64,000 bases of DNA from Candidatus Solibacter usitatus. GTDB lineage: Bacteria > Acidobacteriota > Terriglobia > Bryobacterales > Bryobacteraceae. This document shows positions 8,334 through 18,408 of this stretch, in pieces. The notes below the pieces were generated by a model. That model saw only the letters and a list, made by a program, of their open reading frames with translations, did no database searches and was not told the origin of the DNA. Each line of letters begins with the position of its first letter. Within the stretch, counting starts at the first letter, position 1. The translations under genes and the position numbers were made by a program. The stretch spans positions 1 to 64,000 of the forward strand of contig JACRBC010000056.1 of the NCBI GenBank assembly GCA_016213245.1, given 5' to 3'.

Positions 8334-10514
8334 TCATTGAGCGCCCGGCAATCGCATGCTCCGGCTCAGCGGCGTCCATCGGGACGATCCGCCAACGTGG
8401 ACTTGATACTCACCGGGCAACAGATCCCACGCGTCCTTCTCCGTGTTGAAAATGGACAGGAACTGCGGATCGAGCTCCAGCCGGACCGTCTTGGTCTCGC
8501 CGGGGCCCAGAGGGACCTTTTCCCAGGCGGCCAGACGCTTGAACCGTTCCCCTGACGCCGCTGGCAGTGACACGTAGACTTGCGCCGTTTCCGCCCCGGC
8601 CCGCTTGCCCGTGTTCGTCACGCGGAAGCTGACCACCGGCCGGCGGCCCGCCGCCGTCTGGAGCCCGGAGTATGAGTACGCAGTGTAGGAGAGCCCGAAA
8701 CCGAAAGCAAACAGCGGTTCCTTCTTCTCGGCGTCAAACCACTTGTAGCCTACCCTCGCTCCCTCCGTGTAGTTGATATCGAACGCCGGAAGCTGCCCCG
8801 CGATGGTGGTGAACTCTCCAACCGTGAATCCGGCCGGTGCGTACATCTTCGGATGCGGCAGGTCGGCCTCGCTGTTCGGGAATGTGACCGGCAGCTTCGC
8901 TGACGGATTCACCTCGCCAAAGAGGATGTTTGCGATGGCCTCGCCTCCGCGAATCCCGGGATACCACGCCGCCAGCACCGCTCCGGCGCCGCCGAGCCAG
9001 GGCATCTTCACCGGGCCTCCGGTCTCCAGCACCACAATCACGCGCCGGTTTGCGGCCGCTACCCGGCGAACCAACTCGTCCTGGTTGTCAGGCAGCGACA
9101 GGCTGGGCACGTCCCGTCCCTCCGCATTGAATTGGTTGACGAACACGATCGCCACCTCGGATGCCGCCGCCAGTTTGGCCGCCGCGTCGAGGTCAACGCC
9201 GGGGTCGAACTCCACGCGCGACTGCGGAGCCTTGGCCCGAATCGCCTTCAGAGGAGAAGACGGGTGCCACACCGCGCGGCCCCCGGGGACGGTATTCCCC
9301 CCGGCCGCGTCCACCTGGTCGGAACCCGCCCCGGACAGCACGCCGACGTCCGCGTGTGATCCGATCACGGCGATCGACTTCACGCCGGATGCGCCGAGCG
9401 GCAGCAACTGATTCGCATTCTTAAGGAGCACCATGCTCTGTTCGGCGATGCGCTGCGCCGTCTCGGCTCCAGTGAACGGATTCACCGGCCGCACACTGAT
9501 CGGGTTGTCCAAAATGCCCAGCGCGATCTCCGTCCGCAGAATCCGGCGGACCATGTCGTCCAGCCGCGCCATCGGCACTTCGCCCTTCAGCACTGCCGCC
9601 TTCAGCGCCCCACCGAAATGCTCCCCCGTGGGCATCTCCTGGTCCATTCCGGCCAGCGCCGCCTTCACCGTGCTGTGGGCCGCGCCCCAGTCCGGCATCA
9701 CCCAACCCTGGTACCCCCAGGCCTTCTTCAGCACATCGGTCAGCAGGTAGCTGCTGTCGCAGGCATACTCGCTGTTGACCTTGTTGTAAGCGCACATCAC
9801 CGTGCCGACACCCGATTCCCTGATGGCCACCTCAAAGGCCAGCAGGTCGCTTTCCCTCATGGCGCGCCTGTCGAGAACCGCGTTGCCCACGCGCCTTCCG
9901 GTCTCCTGGTCGTTGACCGCGTAGCGGTTGATGTTGCCGATCACCCCTTGATCCTGCGTGCCCTTCAGCGCCCGCCCAAGCATCTTTCCGATTAGGATCG
10001 GATCCTCGCCGAAGCACTCAAAGTTCCGCCCGTTGCGCGGCTCCCGGATCAGGTTCGCGGTCCCGCCCAGCGATACATGAAATCCCAGGTCCCGCGTCTC
10101 CTTTCCAATCAACGCTCCGAACTCGTAGGCCACCTTCGGGTCCCAACTCGCCGCGCAGGCCAGCGCCGACGGCAGCGCCGTCGCGTAACGGCCCCGGCCG
10201 CCTGCGTTGGCCACTCCGGAGCGCCCATCCGTCATCTGGATGTCCGGGATTCCCAGCCGCGGTATCCCGGCGACATATCCGGCGCCGCCCAGCGACCGGC
10301 CAGCCGATCCAGCGCCGGCCTCTCCATGCACCATCGTCATCTTTTCATCCAGGCTCATCTGCTCCAGCAGCAACTCCGCTCGCCTGTCGGGCGGTAGTGT
10401 CTTGTCCATCCATGGTCCCTTCGGCGGTTGGGCCAGAGCGGGTAAGAACGCTGCGGCGATCCACAAGCTCGCCAGGAAGTTGAAGGTAGTGCGTCCGTGA
10501 AGTTGTTGTTTCAT
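8334..10514 (-). CDS. Glycoside hydrolase family 3 beta-glucosidase, secreted
   Basis: KMTMVHGEAG, IPDIQMTDGRSGV, VMPDWGAAHSTVKAALAGMDQEMP, GVLSGAGSDQVDA, C-terminal fibronectin-III-like region. Confidence 0.9.
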   Translation of the reverse strand: MKQQLHGRTTFNFLASLWIAAAFLPALAQPPKGPWMDKTLPPDRRAELLLEQMSLDEKMTMVHGEAGAGSAGRSLGGAGYVAGIPRLGIPDIQMTDGRSGVANAGGRGRYATALPSALACAASWDPKVAYEFGALIGKETRDLGFHVSLGGTANLIREPRNGRNFECFGEDPILIGKMLGRALKGTQDQGVIGNINRYAVNDQETGRRVGNAVLDRRAMRESDLLAFEVAIRESGVGTVMCAYNKVNSEYACDSSYLLTDVLKKAWGYQGWVMPDWGAAHSTVKAALAGMDQEMPTGEHFGGALKAAVLKGEVPMARLDDMVRRILRTEIALGILDNPISVRPVNPFTGAETAQRIAEQSMVLLKNANQLLPLGASGVKSIAVIGSHADVGVLSGAGSDQVDAAGGNTVPGGRAVWHPSSPLKAIRAKAPQSRVEFDPGVDLDAAAKLAAASEVAIVFVNQFNAEGRDVPSLSLPDNQDELVRRVAAANRRVIVVLETGGPVKMPWLGGAGAVLAAWYPGIRGGEAIANILFGEVNPSAKLPVTFPNSEADLPHPKMYAPAGFTVGEFTTIAGQLPAFDINYTEGARVGYKWFDAEKKEPLFAFGFGLSYTAYSYSGLQTAAGRRPVVSFRVTNTGKRAGAETAQVYVSLPAASGERFKRLAAWEKVPLGPGETKTVRLELDPQFLSIFNTEKDAWDLLPGEYQVHVGGSSRWTPLSRSMRLPGAQ

Positions 10515-10613
10515 GCGTGTGCTCACGACTGCCCCCAAGTCTACATCCTCGCCCGCGGCGTCCGGATGCTATACGATAGCTTTGCTGGACCGAATCGTTT
10601 GAGGACCCCACCC

Positions 10614-11462
10614 ATGACACGTAAGGACTTTCTTTTCTCCGCCTCAGCCGCCACTGCCGCGGCTCTCTCAGCCCAGGAAACCGAGCCCAAGGTTCAGCGC
10701 AAGAACCGCCTGAAGCAGGGCGTCTGCGGCGGCGTCTTCGGCCGCGGCATGTCCATGGAGGATCGCGCCCGCCACGCAGCCCGCCTCGGCGCCCACTGCT
10801 TCGACCTCCAGGGCCCCGACAACTGGCCCATCCTCAAGAAGTACGGCCTCGTCCCCACCATGGTCTCAGGCGGCGGCAAACTCACCGACGCCTGCAACGA
10901 CCCCTCCCTCCACGACGCCATCCGCAAGCAGTTCGCCGAGAACATCCCCCGCGCCAAACGCGAAGGCATCCCCAACGTCATCACCTTCTCCGGCAACCGC
11001 CGCGGCAAGTCCGACGCCGAGGGCCTGGACAACTGCTACACAGTCCTCAAGGATGTCGTCAAGATCGCCGAGGACAACGAAGTCACCATCTGCATGGAGC
11101 TGCTCAACTCCAAGGTCGACCACAAGGACTACCAGTGCGACCACACCGCCTGGGGCGTCGAGCTCTGCAAACGCGTCAATTCCCCGCGCTTCAAATTGCT
11201 GTACGACATCTACCACATGCAGATCATGGAGGGTGACATCATCCGCACCATCCGCCAGAACTTCTCCTACATCGGCCACTTCCACACCGCCGGCAACCCC
11301 GGCCGCCACCAGTTCGACGACACCCAGGAGATGAGCTACAAGGCCATCGCCCAGGCCATCGTCGACCTCGGCTATACCGGCTACCTCTGCCACGAGTACA
11401 GCCCCACCACGCCCGATCCCCTCAAGACCCTCGACGAGATGATGCGCATCTGCGACGTTTAG
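10614..11462 (+). CDS. Hydroxypyruvate isomerase-like sugar phosphate isomerase/epimerase (TIM barrel) with leader
   Basis: MTRKDFLFSASAATAAA leader; VTICMELLNSKVDHKDYQCDHT; LLYDIYHMQIMEGDIIRTIRQN; GHFHTAGNPGRHQFDDTQEM. Confidence 0.88.
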   Translation: MTRKDFLFSASAATAAALSAQETEPKVQRKNRLKQGVCGGVFGRGMSMEDRARHAARLGAHCFDLQGPDNWPILKKYGLVPTMVSGGGKLTDACNDPSLHDAIRKQFAENIPRAKREGIPNVITFSGNRRGKSDAEGLDNCYTVLKDVVKIAEDNEVTICMELLNSKVDHKDYQCDHTAWGVELCKRVNSPRFKLLYDIYHMQIMEGDIIRTIRQNFSYIGHFHTAGNPGRHQFDDTQEMSYKAIAQAIVDLGYTGYLCHEYSPTTPDPLKTLDEMMRICDV

Positions 11463-11465
11463 TCC

Positions 11466-13430
11466 ATGCCGCGCCTCATCCCCGTCCCCAGGCAACTGCC
11501 CCAGCCTTCCCTCCAATACCGGTCGGCCGTGGGCAGGTGGATGGCCGGCGGTGAGGCGCTGGACGACTCCACCCATGAGCAGGTCGAGACTCATCCCTGG
11601 TGGAAGGTCATCTGGCTGACCGGCGTCGATTACTTCTCAACTCTCGGCTATCAGCCCGGCATCGCCCTGCTGGCCGCCGGCGCCGTGGCGCCGCTGGCCA
11701 CCGCCATCCTCGTGGCCGTTACTCTGCTCGGCGCCCTGCCCGTCTACGCCCAGGTCTGCGGCCGCAGCTTTGCCGGGCAGGGCTCCATCGCCATGCTCGA
11801 GAACCTTCTCACCGGCTGGAAGGGAAAAGCTCTCGTCCTCATCCTGCTCGGCTTCGCCGCCACCGATTTCGTCATCACCATGACGCTCTCGGCCGCCGAC
11901 GCCGCCAAGCACGCCATCGAAAACCCCTTCCTTCACCCCCTGCTCGGAGACCACCAGATCCTCATCACCCTCGCCCTGCTCACCGCCCTCGCTCTGGTCT
12001 TCCTCAAGGGCTTCAAGGAAGCCATCGGCATCGCCTCGGCCGCCGCCGTCCCTTACCTTCTGCTCAACGCCGTCGTTCTCGGCCGCGGGGCATGGGAAGT
12101 CTTCACGCACCCCACTCTGCTGGCCGATTGGCGCGCCGCCCTCGCCGTCAAAGGCGACATGGCTACCCTCATGGCCGGGGCGCTGCTCGTCTTTCCCAGA
12201 CTCGCCCTCGGCCTCAGCGGCTTCGAAACCGGCGTCTCCGTCATGCCCCTCATCGACGGCGGCGCCGGCGACAAGGACTACAACCCCCGCCTCGGCGCCC
12301 CGCCCGCGGGCCGCATCCGCAATACCAAACGCCTGCTCATCTCCGCCGCCCTCATCATGAGCGTGATGCTCATCGCCAGCAGCTTCGTCACCACCCTGCT
12401 GGTGCCCGCGCACGAATACCAGCCCGGCGGCAAGGCCAGCGGTCGCGCCATCGCCTACCTCGCCCACTCCTACCTCGGCAGCGCCTTCGGCACCGTCTAC
12501 GACGTCTCCACCATCCTCATCCTGTCGCTCGCCGGCGCCTCCGCCATGGCCGGATTGCTGCACCTCGTTCCCCGCTACCTGCCCCGCTTCGGCATGGCCC
12601 CCCAATGGGCCGCTCTCTCCCGCCCGCTCGTCCTGGTGCTGTTTGGCGTCAACATCGTTGTCACCCTCGTATTCCGCGCCGATGTCGACGCCCAAAGCGG
12701 CGCCTACGCCACCGGCGTCCTGGTCCTCATCCTCTCCGCCGCCTTCGCCGCCACCCTCGCTCTCTGGCGTGAGCGGCGCCGCCCTCTCGCCGCTTACTCC
12801 GCCTTCATCACCCTCATCTTTGCCTATACCCTTGTCGATAACTGCCTCGGACGCCCCGACGGCCTCATCATCGGCGCCATCTTCACCCTGCTGCTCATCA
12901 CCGTCAGCGGTGTCAGCCGCTCCGCCCGCTCCATCGAGTTCCGCGTCACCAAGGCCCACTTCACCGATGTGGACACTGCCCGTCTCGCCGGGGAAGTGAT
13001 CGGCAAGAAGGTCCACCTCGTTCCCATCAGGGGCGGCACGCCCGGGGCCCGCGCCGCCAAGAAAGTGGAGATCACCCGCCACTACTCCGTCTCAGGGCCC
13101 TTCCTCTTCGTCCATGTCCACCTGCTCGACAACCGCAGCGAATTCGCCGCCCCCCTGGAGTTCCAATTGCGGAAGGAGGGCCCCGACTACGTGGCTGAGG
13201 TTCACGGCGCCCTCGCCATCGCCAACACCCTGGCCTACGTCAGCGAGTTGATCGACCCCATCTCCATCTTCATCGGACTCACCCGCCAGAACCTCATGAA
13301 TCAGGCCCTCCGCTACCTCATGCTGGGCGAGGGCGAAACCGGCCTCATGGTCTACACCATCCTGCTCAATTACTGGGAGTCGACCCCCGAGGAGGACGTG
13401 CGCCCCCTCATTTTCCTGATGTCCGACTAG
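11466..13430 (+). CDS. APC-superfamily amino acid permease-like transporter
   Basis: Many predicted TM segments; STLGYQPGIALLAAGAVAPLATAILVAVTLLGALPVYAQVCGRSFAGQGSIAMLE; start may be internal (MAGGEALDD). Confidence 0.8.
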   Translation: MPRLIPVPRQLPQPSLQYRSAVGRWMAGGEALDDSTHEQVETHPWWKVIWLTGVDYFSTLGYQPGIALLAAGAVAPLATAILVAVTLLGALPVYAQVCGRSFAGQGSIAMLENLLTGWKGKALVLILLGFAATDFVITMTLSAADAAKHAIENPFLHPLLGDHQILITLALLTALALVFLKGFKEAIGIASAAAVPYLLLNAVVLGRGAWEVFTHPTLLADWRAALAVKGDMATLMAGALLVFPRLALGLSGFETGVSVMPLIDGGAGDKDYNPRLGAPPAGRIRNTKRLLISAALIMSVMLIASSFVTTLLVPAHEYQPGGKASGRAIAYLAHSYLGSAFGTVYDVSTILILSLAGASAMAGLLHLVPRYLPRFGMAPQWAALSRPLVLVLFGVNIVVTLVFRADVDAQSGAYATGVLVLILSAAFAATLALWRERRRPLAAYSAFITLIFAYTLVDNCLGRPDGLIIGAIFTLLLITVSGVSRSARSIEFRVTKAHFTDVDTARLAGEVIGKKVHLVPIRGGTPGARAAKKVEITRHYSVSGPFLFVHVHLLDNRSEFAAPLEFQLRKEGPDYVAEVHGALAIANTLAYVSELIDPISIFIGLTRQNLMNQALRYLMLGEGETGLMVYTILLNYWESTPEEDVRPLIFLMSD

Positions 13431-13815
13431 GCGGCTCGAACGCCTCCAGCGCCGTGTACCGCGCGATCAGCCCGAAGTCCCTGTCCTTGTGCCACACCGG
13501 GACCCTGTTCCGCATCGCCACCACCGCGATCAGGCAGTCGTTCGACGACCGCACCGTCACGCCCTTCCGCCTCAACATGCGGTACAAACTCGCCGCCTCC
13601 AGATAAACCTCGGCCGGCATCGGATCGCACAAAGAGTGGAATGCCAGCAAGTCCCTCTGAATACGCGGTACCGCCCCCTCGGGCTTTACACCCTGCATCA
13701 CCTCCTGCACAACCGGCGGGCAGTGCGCAAACCGGAACGCCAGTCCCTCCTCCGGCGGCAGCGAAGTGGAGCCCCTCAGAAACTCAATCCACAGCGACGA
13801 ATCCACCAGGATCAT
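13408..13815 (-). CDS. PIN-domain ribonuclease toxin (VapC-like)
   Basis: ILVDSSLWIEFLRG start, acidic PIN residues (VDSS, E, SSNDCLIAVVA, KDRDF); start overlaps antitoxin stop. Confidence 0.88.
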   Translation of the reverse strand: MILVDSSLWIEFLRGSTSLPPEEGLAFRFAHCPPVVQEVMQGVKPEGAVPRIQRDLLAFHSLCDPMPAEVYLEAASLYRMLRRKGVTVRSSNDCLIAVVAMRNRVPVWHKDRDFGLIARYTALEAFEPPSRTSGK

Positions 13816-14057
13816 GTGCCACTCTTCGCGCTATCCACCCTCTCCCATGCATCGTCGAACTTGTGGTCTTCCCTCATCTCGCCCAGATCACCCTCCCACT
13901 CCACTTTGCCGAACAAACTCACCAGGTCCTTGATGCGCGCCTGCCGCACCGCCTCCTTCAACGCCCGGTTGATCGCCCCCGAATACGTCTTCTCCCCGTA
14001 GAACTGCATTGCTTCCTTCAAGACGTCCGCATCAAGCACAACATTCATACGTCTCAT
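13812..14057 (-). CDS. VapB-like antitoxin
   Basis: MRRMNVVLDADVLKEAMQFYGEKTYSGAINRALKEAVRQARIKDLVSLFGKVEWEGDLGEMR; 4-nt overlap with toxin. Confidence 0.82.
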   Translation of the reverse strand: MRRMNVVLDADVLKEAMQFYGEKTYSGAINRALKEAVRQARIKDLVSLFGKVEWEGDLGEMREDHKFDDAWERVDSAKSGT

Positions 14058-14097
14058 GTGTATAGTGTGTATCTAAGCCGCCTCATTGTCAATGGCC

Positions 14098-14126
14098 TTG
14101 ACTCCGTTCGGAAAACTGGATATTCT
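14098..14126 (+). promoter_or_regulatory. Putative sigma70 promoter for Rrf2-cysK
   Basis: TTGACT (14098-14103), 17-nt spacer, TATTCT (14121-14126). Confidence 0.55.
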
Positions 14127-14138
14127 CTAGTGAGAATA
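14121..14138. promoter_or_regulatory. Inverted repeat, putative Rrf2 operator
   Basis: TATTCTC-TAGT-GAGAATA, perfect 7-nt arms overlapping the putative -10. Confidence 0.6.
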
Positions 14139-14143
14139 GGGAT

Positions 14144-14581
14144 ATGGCAGCTCAAACCTTGATGAATGTGTCCGTCAAGTGCGAGTACGCCCTCCGGGCC
14201 GTCCTCGACCTGACCCTGGCCAACCAGCCTCAGCCCATTCGCATCGCCGACATCGCCGCCCGCCAGAAGATTCCCCAGAAGTTCCTGGAGACCATCCTCG
14301 CCGACCTCAAGAAGAGCGGCTTCCTGGAGTCCAAGCGCGGCGCCGAAGGCGGCTATTTGCTCGCCCGCCCGGCTGAAACCATCACCGTCGGCCAGGTGAT
14401 TCGCAGCATGGAAGGCGGCCGCACCGGCCGCGCCGCGCTCGGGGACGCCGGGCCGTTGCAGGGCTTCTGGACCAAGGTCGATACCGCCGTCGCCGGCGTC
14501 ATCGACCGCATCACCTTCGCCGAACTCGCCCGCGACTGGCGCGAACGGCAGGCACGCTTTGTGCCCAACTGGGACATCTAG
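14144..14581 (+). CDS. Rrf2 family transcriptional regulator
   Basis: [20 protein letters not shown]...[54 protein letters not shown]. Confidence 0.93.
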   Translation: MAAQTLMNVSVKCEYALRAVLDLTLANQPQPIRIADIAARQKIPQKFLETILADLKKSGFLESKRGAEGGYLLARPAETITVGQVIRSMEGGRTGRAALGDAGPLQGFWTKVDTAVAGVIDRITFAELARDWRERQARFVPNWDI

Positions 14582-14597
14582 CTCGAACGAGGGACTC

Positions 14598-15557
<960 letters not shown>

Positions 15558-15573
15558 GCCGCCAACCCGCTCA

Positions 15574-15595
15574 GGGGACACACTGCAGCGTCCCC
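15574..15595 (+). terminator. Hairpin downstream of cysK, possible weak terminator
   Basis: GGGGAC / GTCCCC arms, 10-nt loop, no U-run. Confidence 0.3.
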
Positions 15596-15793
15596 CCAGG
15601 CTTGCGTTCACACGTCCTGTACAATCACGTCAACATAGCTGAAATCTGTATTGGAGAACTGCGGGAGGGTGCGGGCGCCCGGTTGGGTGTTGGGGTGAAG
15701 GCGCCCGCTTCTCGTAACGGGGATTGCATGGTATAGCGTACCCACGCCCCCGAAGGTTACACCCAGGACATTTCCTGCAAAGATATTTTTTGC

Positions 15794-15822
15794 TTGACCT
15801 TCTTCGCTTTTTGTTCTACTAT
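15794..15822 (+). promoter_or_regulatory. Putative sigma70 promoter upstream of DUF72 gene
   Basis: TTGACC (15794-15799), 17-nt spacer, TACTAT (15817-15822). Confidence 0.5.
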
Positions 15823-15860
15823 CACATCGAAGCAAACAAAAGGCGAATAAGAGGCATCCC

Positions 15861-16763
15861 ATGGCTGCTCCCAAGCACCTCTCCATCGGTCCCTCCGGCT
15901 GGCATCGCGCCGACTGGATCTCCACCGTTTACCCCAAACCTGCCAGCCGCGGCTGGCATCCACTCGATATCCTCTCCCGCTACCTCGACCTCGCCGAGAT
16001 CGACCAGACCTTCGCCGAGCCCCTGAAGCCCGAGATCGCCCGCCTCTACGTGAAAAAGGTGGACCACAATCCCGCCTTCCTCTTCACCGCCCTCCTCGGG
16101 CGCGCCTTCACCTACGACCGGCTTCTCGACGACTCCGCCGTCACCGCCTGGAAGGCCGGCTTGGAACCCCTGCTGCGCTCGCGGCGCCTCGGCGCCGTCG
16201 TCATGCAGTTCCCCTGGGCCTTCCGATTCACTGAAGAGAACCGCCAGTTTCTCATCAGCCTCCGCCGCGCCTTCCACGAGTTCCCCCTGGCCGCCGAGAT
16301 GCGTCACGAGTCCTGGCTCCGTGACGAGGCCGTCACCACCCTGGTCAACTATCGCATCGGATTCGTCAACGTCGATCAGCCGGACTACTTCCGCGCCATG
16401 CCCCCGACCGCCCTTCTCACCTCCGGCGTCGCGCTGGTGCGTCTCCACGGGCGGCACAATCCGGACGCCTTCCGCGAATTCGACGCGCCGGCCGACCGTC
16501 GCTATCTCTACAACCTCGACGAGTTGCTCGAATGGAAACCCCGCCTGGAGCGGCTGGCCGGATTTGCCGCCCGCACCCTCGTTTCCACAACCAACTCCCA
16601 CCAAGGACGCGCCATGGTCAACGCCCTGCAGTTGCGGGAAATCTGTGGCGCCTCCCCCCTCGAAGCCCCCGCGCCGCTGTTGAGCCTCTACCCCGCCGAA
16701 CTCGCCGCTTTCCGCGCCCGCCGTCCCGTCCAGGCCATGCTCCTGCCCGCGCGTGCCGCATGA
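15861..16763 (+). CDS. DUF72 (YecE-like) family protein
   Basis: IGPSGWHRADWISTVYP, LAAEMRHESWL, VNVDQPDYFRAMPPTA, LVRLHGR. Confidence 0.85.
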   Translation: MAAPKHLSIGPSGWHRADWISTVYPKPASRGWHPLDILSRYLDLAEIDQTFAEPLKPEIARLYVKKVDHNPAFLFTALLGRAFTYDRLLDDSAVTAWKAGLEPLLRSRRLGAVVMQFPWAFRFTEENRQFLISLRRAFHEFPLAAEMRHESWLRDEAVTTLVNYRIGFVNVDQPDYFRAMPPTALLTSGVALVRLHGRHNPDAFREFDAPADRRYLYNLDELLEWKPRLERLAGFAARTLVSTTNSHQGRAMVNALQLREICGASPLEAPAPLLSLYPAELAAFRARRPVQAMLLPARAA

Positions 16764-16803
16764 CGCCATCTGACTTCCGGCTTATGCTGGTTAGATCCAC
16801 ATC

Positions 16804-18408
16804 ATGCCGGAACTCAGGATTCACATTAGAGGCAGCTTCACCAGGGCTCAGCCCCTCGAGTCTCGCCCCGTCACGCTCGGTCGTTCGCCTGAGAACGATC
16901 TCTCGTTTCCCGACGACTCCGTCCTCTCCCGCCGCCATCTCTCCATCGAGCCCGAATCCCGAAGCTGGTATGCCCTCGACCTCGGCAGCAAGAACGGCAC
17001 GCTGCTGAACGGGCTCAAGCTCACCGGCCGCCATATGCTCGAAGAGGGCGACACCCTCACCGCCGGCGCCGTCACCCTCTCCTACACCGAGTTCTCCGGC
17101 GCCCTCGCCGCCCAAACCGTGATCTTCACTCCCGCGCGCGAGGAACCCACCGGCAGCCGCACCAGCGTTCGCATCAATCTCAAGCAGGCCATCGGCGCCG
17201 GCGAGCCGCGCGTCCAGGCCCTCCTCGACGCCGGCCGCGAACTCGCCGGACACCGGCCCCTCGAGGAACTCTTCCCCCGCATCCTCGACCTCGCCCTCGG
17301 CGCTGTCGGCGCCGAACGCGGCGTTCTCATCACCACCGGCAACGGCGGCCTTCAGGTGCGCGCCGCCCGCGGCGAGGGCTTCCGCATCAGCGGCTCCGTG
17401 CGCGATCGCGTGCTCGAAGGGCGCGAATCCCTCCTCGTCGTCGACGTCAGCAAGGATGAGGCCCTCATGGCCAGCCACACCATCGTCTCCGCCGGCGTCC
17501 GCAGCCTCATGGCCGTCCCCCTCCAGACCGAGGACAAAGTCATCGGCCTGCTCTACGTCGACTCCTCCAACTTCCTCAAGTCCTTCACCCAGGACGACCT
17601 CACCCTGGCCACCGTCCTGGCCAACATCGCCGCCATCCGCATTGAACACGCCCGCCTCATCGAGCTCGCCCAAGCCGAGAAGGTCCTCCAACACGACCTC
17701 CGCCAGGCCGCCGAGATCCAGACCGGCTTGCTGCCCAAGGCTTCCCCCGTCATCCCCGGCTATGACATCGCCGCCAAGAGCGTCCCCTGCCGCTCCGTCG
17801 GCGGCGACTACTTCGACTACGTCACGCTCGAAGGCGGCAAACTCGGCGTGCTGCTCGGCGATGTCTCCGGCAAAGGACTGCCCGCCGCCCTCCTCCTTGC
17901 TGGCCTCCAGGCCCGCGTCCACGTCCTGGCCGAGCAGGCCTCCCAGGCCGACGACCTCATGTCGAAGCTGAATCGCCGTATCGCCGAAGCCTGGCCCGGC
18001 AACCGCTTCATGACCATGTGCATCATCGCCCTCGACCCCGTCTCCGGCGAATTCACCTACTGCAACGGCGGACATAACCCGCCATACCTCCTCCGCGCCA
18101 ACGGCGAGGTCGAGACCCTCACCACCGGTGGTCCCGTCATGGGCATCCTCAAGAACGCCCCCTACTCCGCCGAGTCAGGCGTCCTCCACCCCGGCGACGT
18201 CCTTCTGCTCTTCACCGACGGCGCCAGCGAAGCCGAGGACCCGGCCGGCAACGACCTCGGCGAGCCCGGCGTCCTTGCACTCCTCAAGGCCGCCCACGGC
18301 CGCTCCGCCTCCGATATCGTCTCCTACATCTACGACGCCGTCGGCGCCTTCCTCGCCGGTGGCCCCGCCGCCGACGACGTCACCCTCCTCGCCATCCGCC
18401 GCGTCTGA
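16804..18408 (+). CDS. FHA-GAF-SpoIIE (PP2C-type) phosphatase
   Basis: FHA: VTLGRSPENDLSFPDDSVLSRRHLSIE; GAF: GVRSLMAVPLQTEDKVIGLLYVDS; PP2C: CRSVGGDYFDYVTLEGGKLGVLLGDVSGKGLPAALL. Confidence 0.92.
   Translation: MPELRIHIRGSFTRAQPLESRPVTLGRSPENDLSFPDDSVLSRRHLSIEPESRSWYALDLGSKNGTLLNGLKLTGRHMLEEGDTLTAGAVTLSYTEFSGALAAQTVIFTPAREEPTGSRTSVRINLKQAIGAGEPRVQALLDAGRELAGHRPLEELFPRILDLALGAVGAERGVLITTGNGGLQVRAARGEGFRISGSVRDRVLEGRESLLVVDVSKDEALMASHTIVSAGVRSLMAVPLQTEDKVIGLLYVDSSNFLKSFTQDDLTLATVLANIAAIRIEHARLIELAQAEKVLQHDLRQAAEIQTGLLPKASPVIPGYDIAAKSVPCRSVGGDYFDYVTLEGGKLGVLLGDVSGKGLPAALLLAGLQARVHVLAEQASQADDLMSKLNRRIAEAWPGNRFMTMCIIALDPVSGEFTYCNGGHNPPYLLRANGEVETLTTGGPVMGILKNAPYSAESGVLHPGDVLLLFTDGASEAEDPAGNDLGEPGVLALLKAAHGRSASDIVSYIYDAVGAFLAGGPAADDVTLLAIRRV

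Noticed and set aside
11600-12772. 390-aa + strand ORF within the permease gene
   Set aside because: Out-of-frame reading of the permease; Arg/His/Pro-rich with no TM or domain features.
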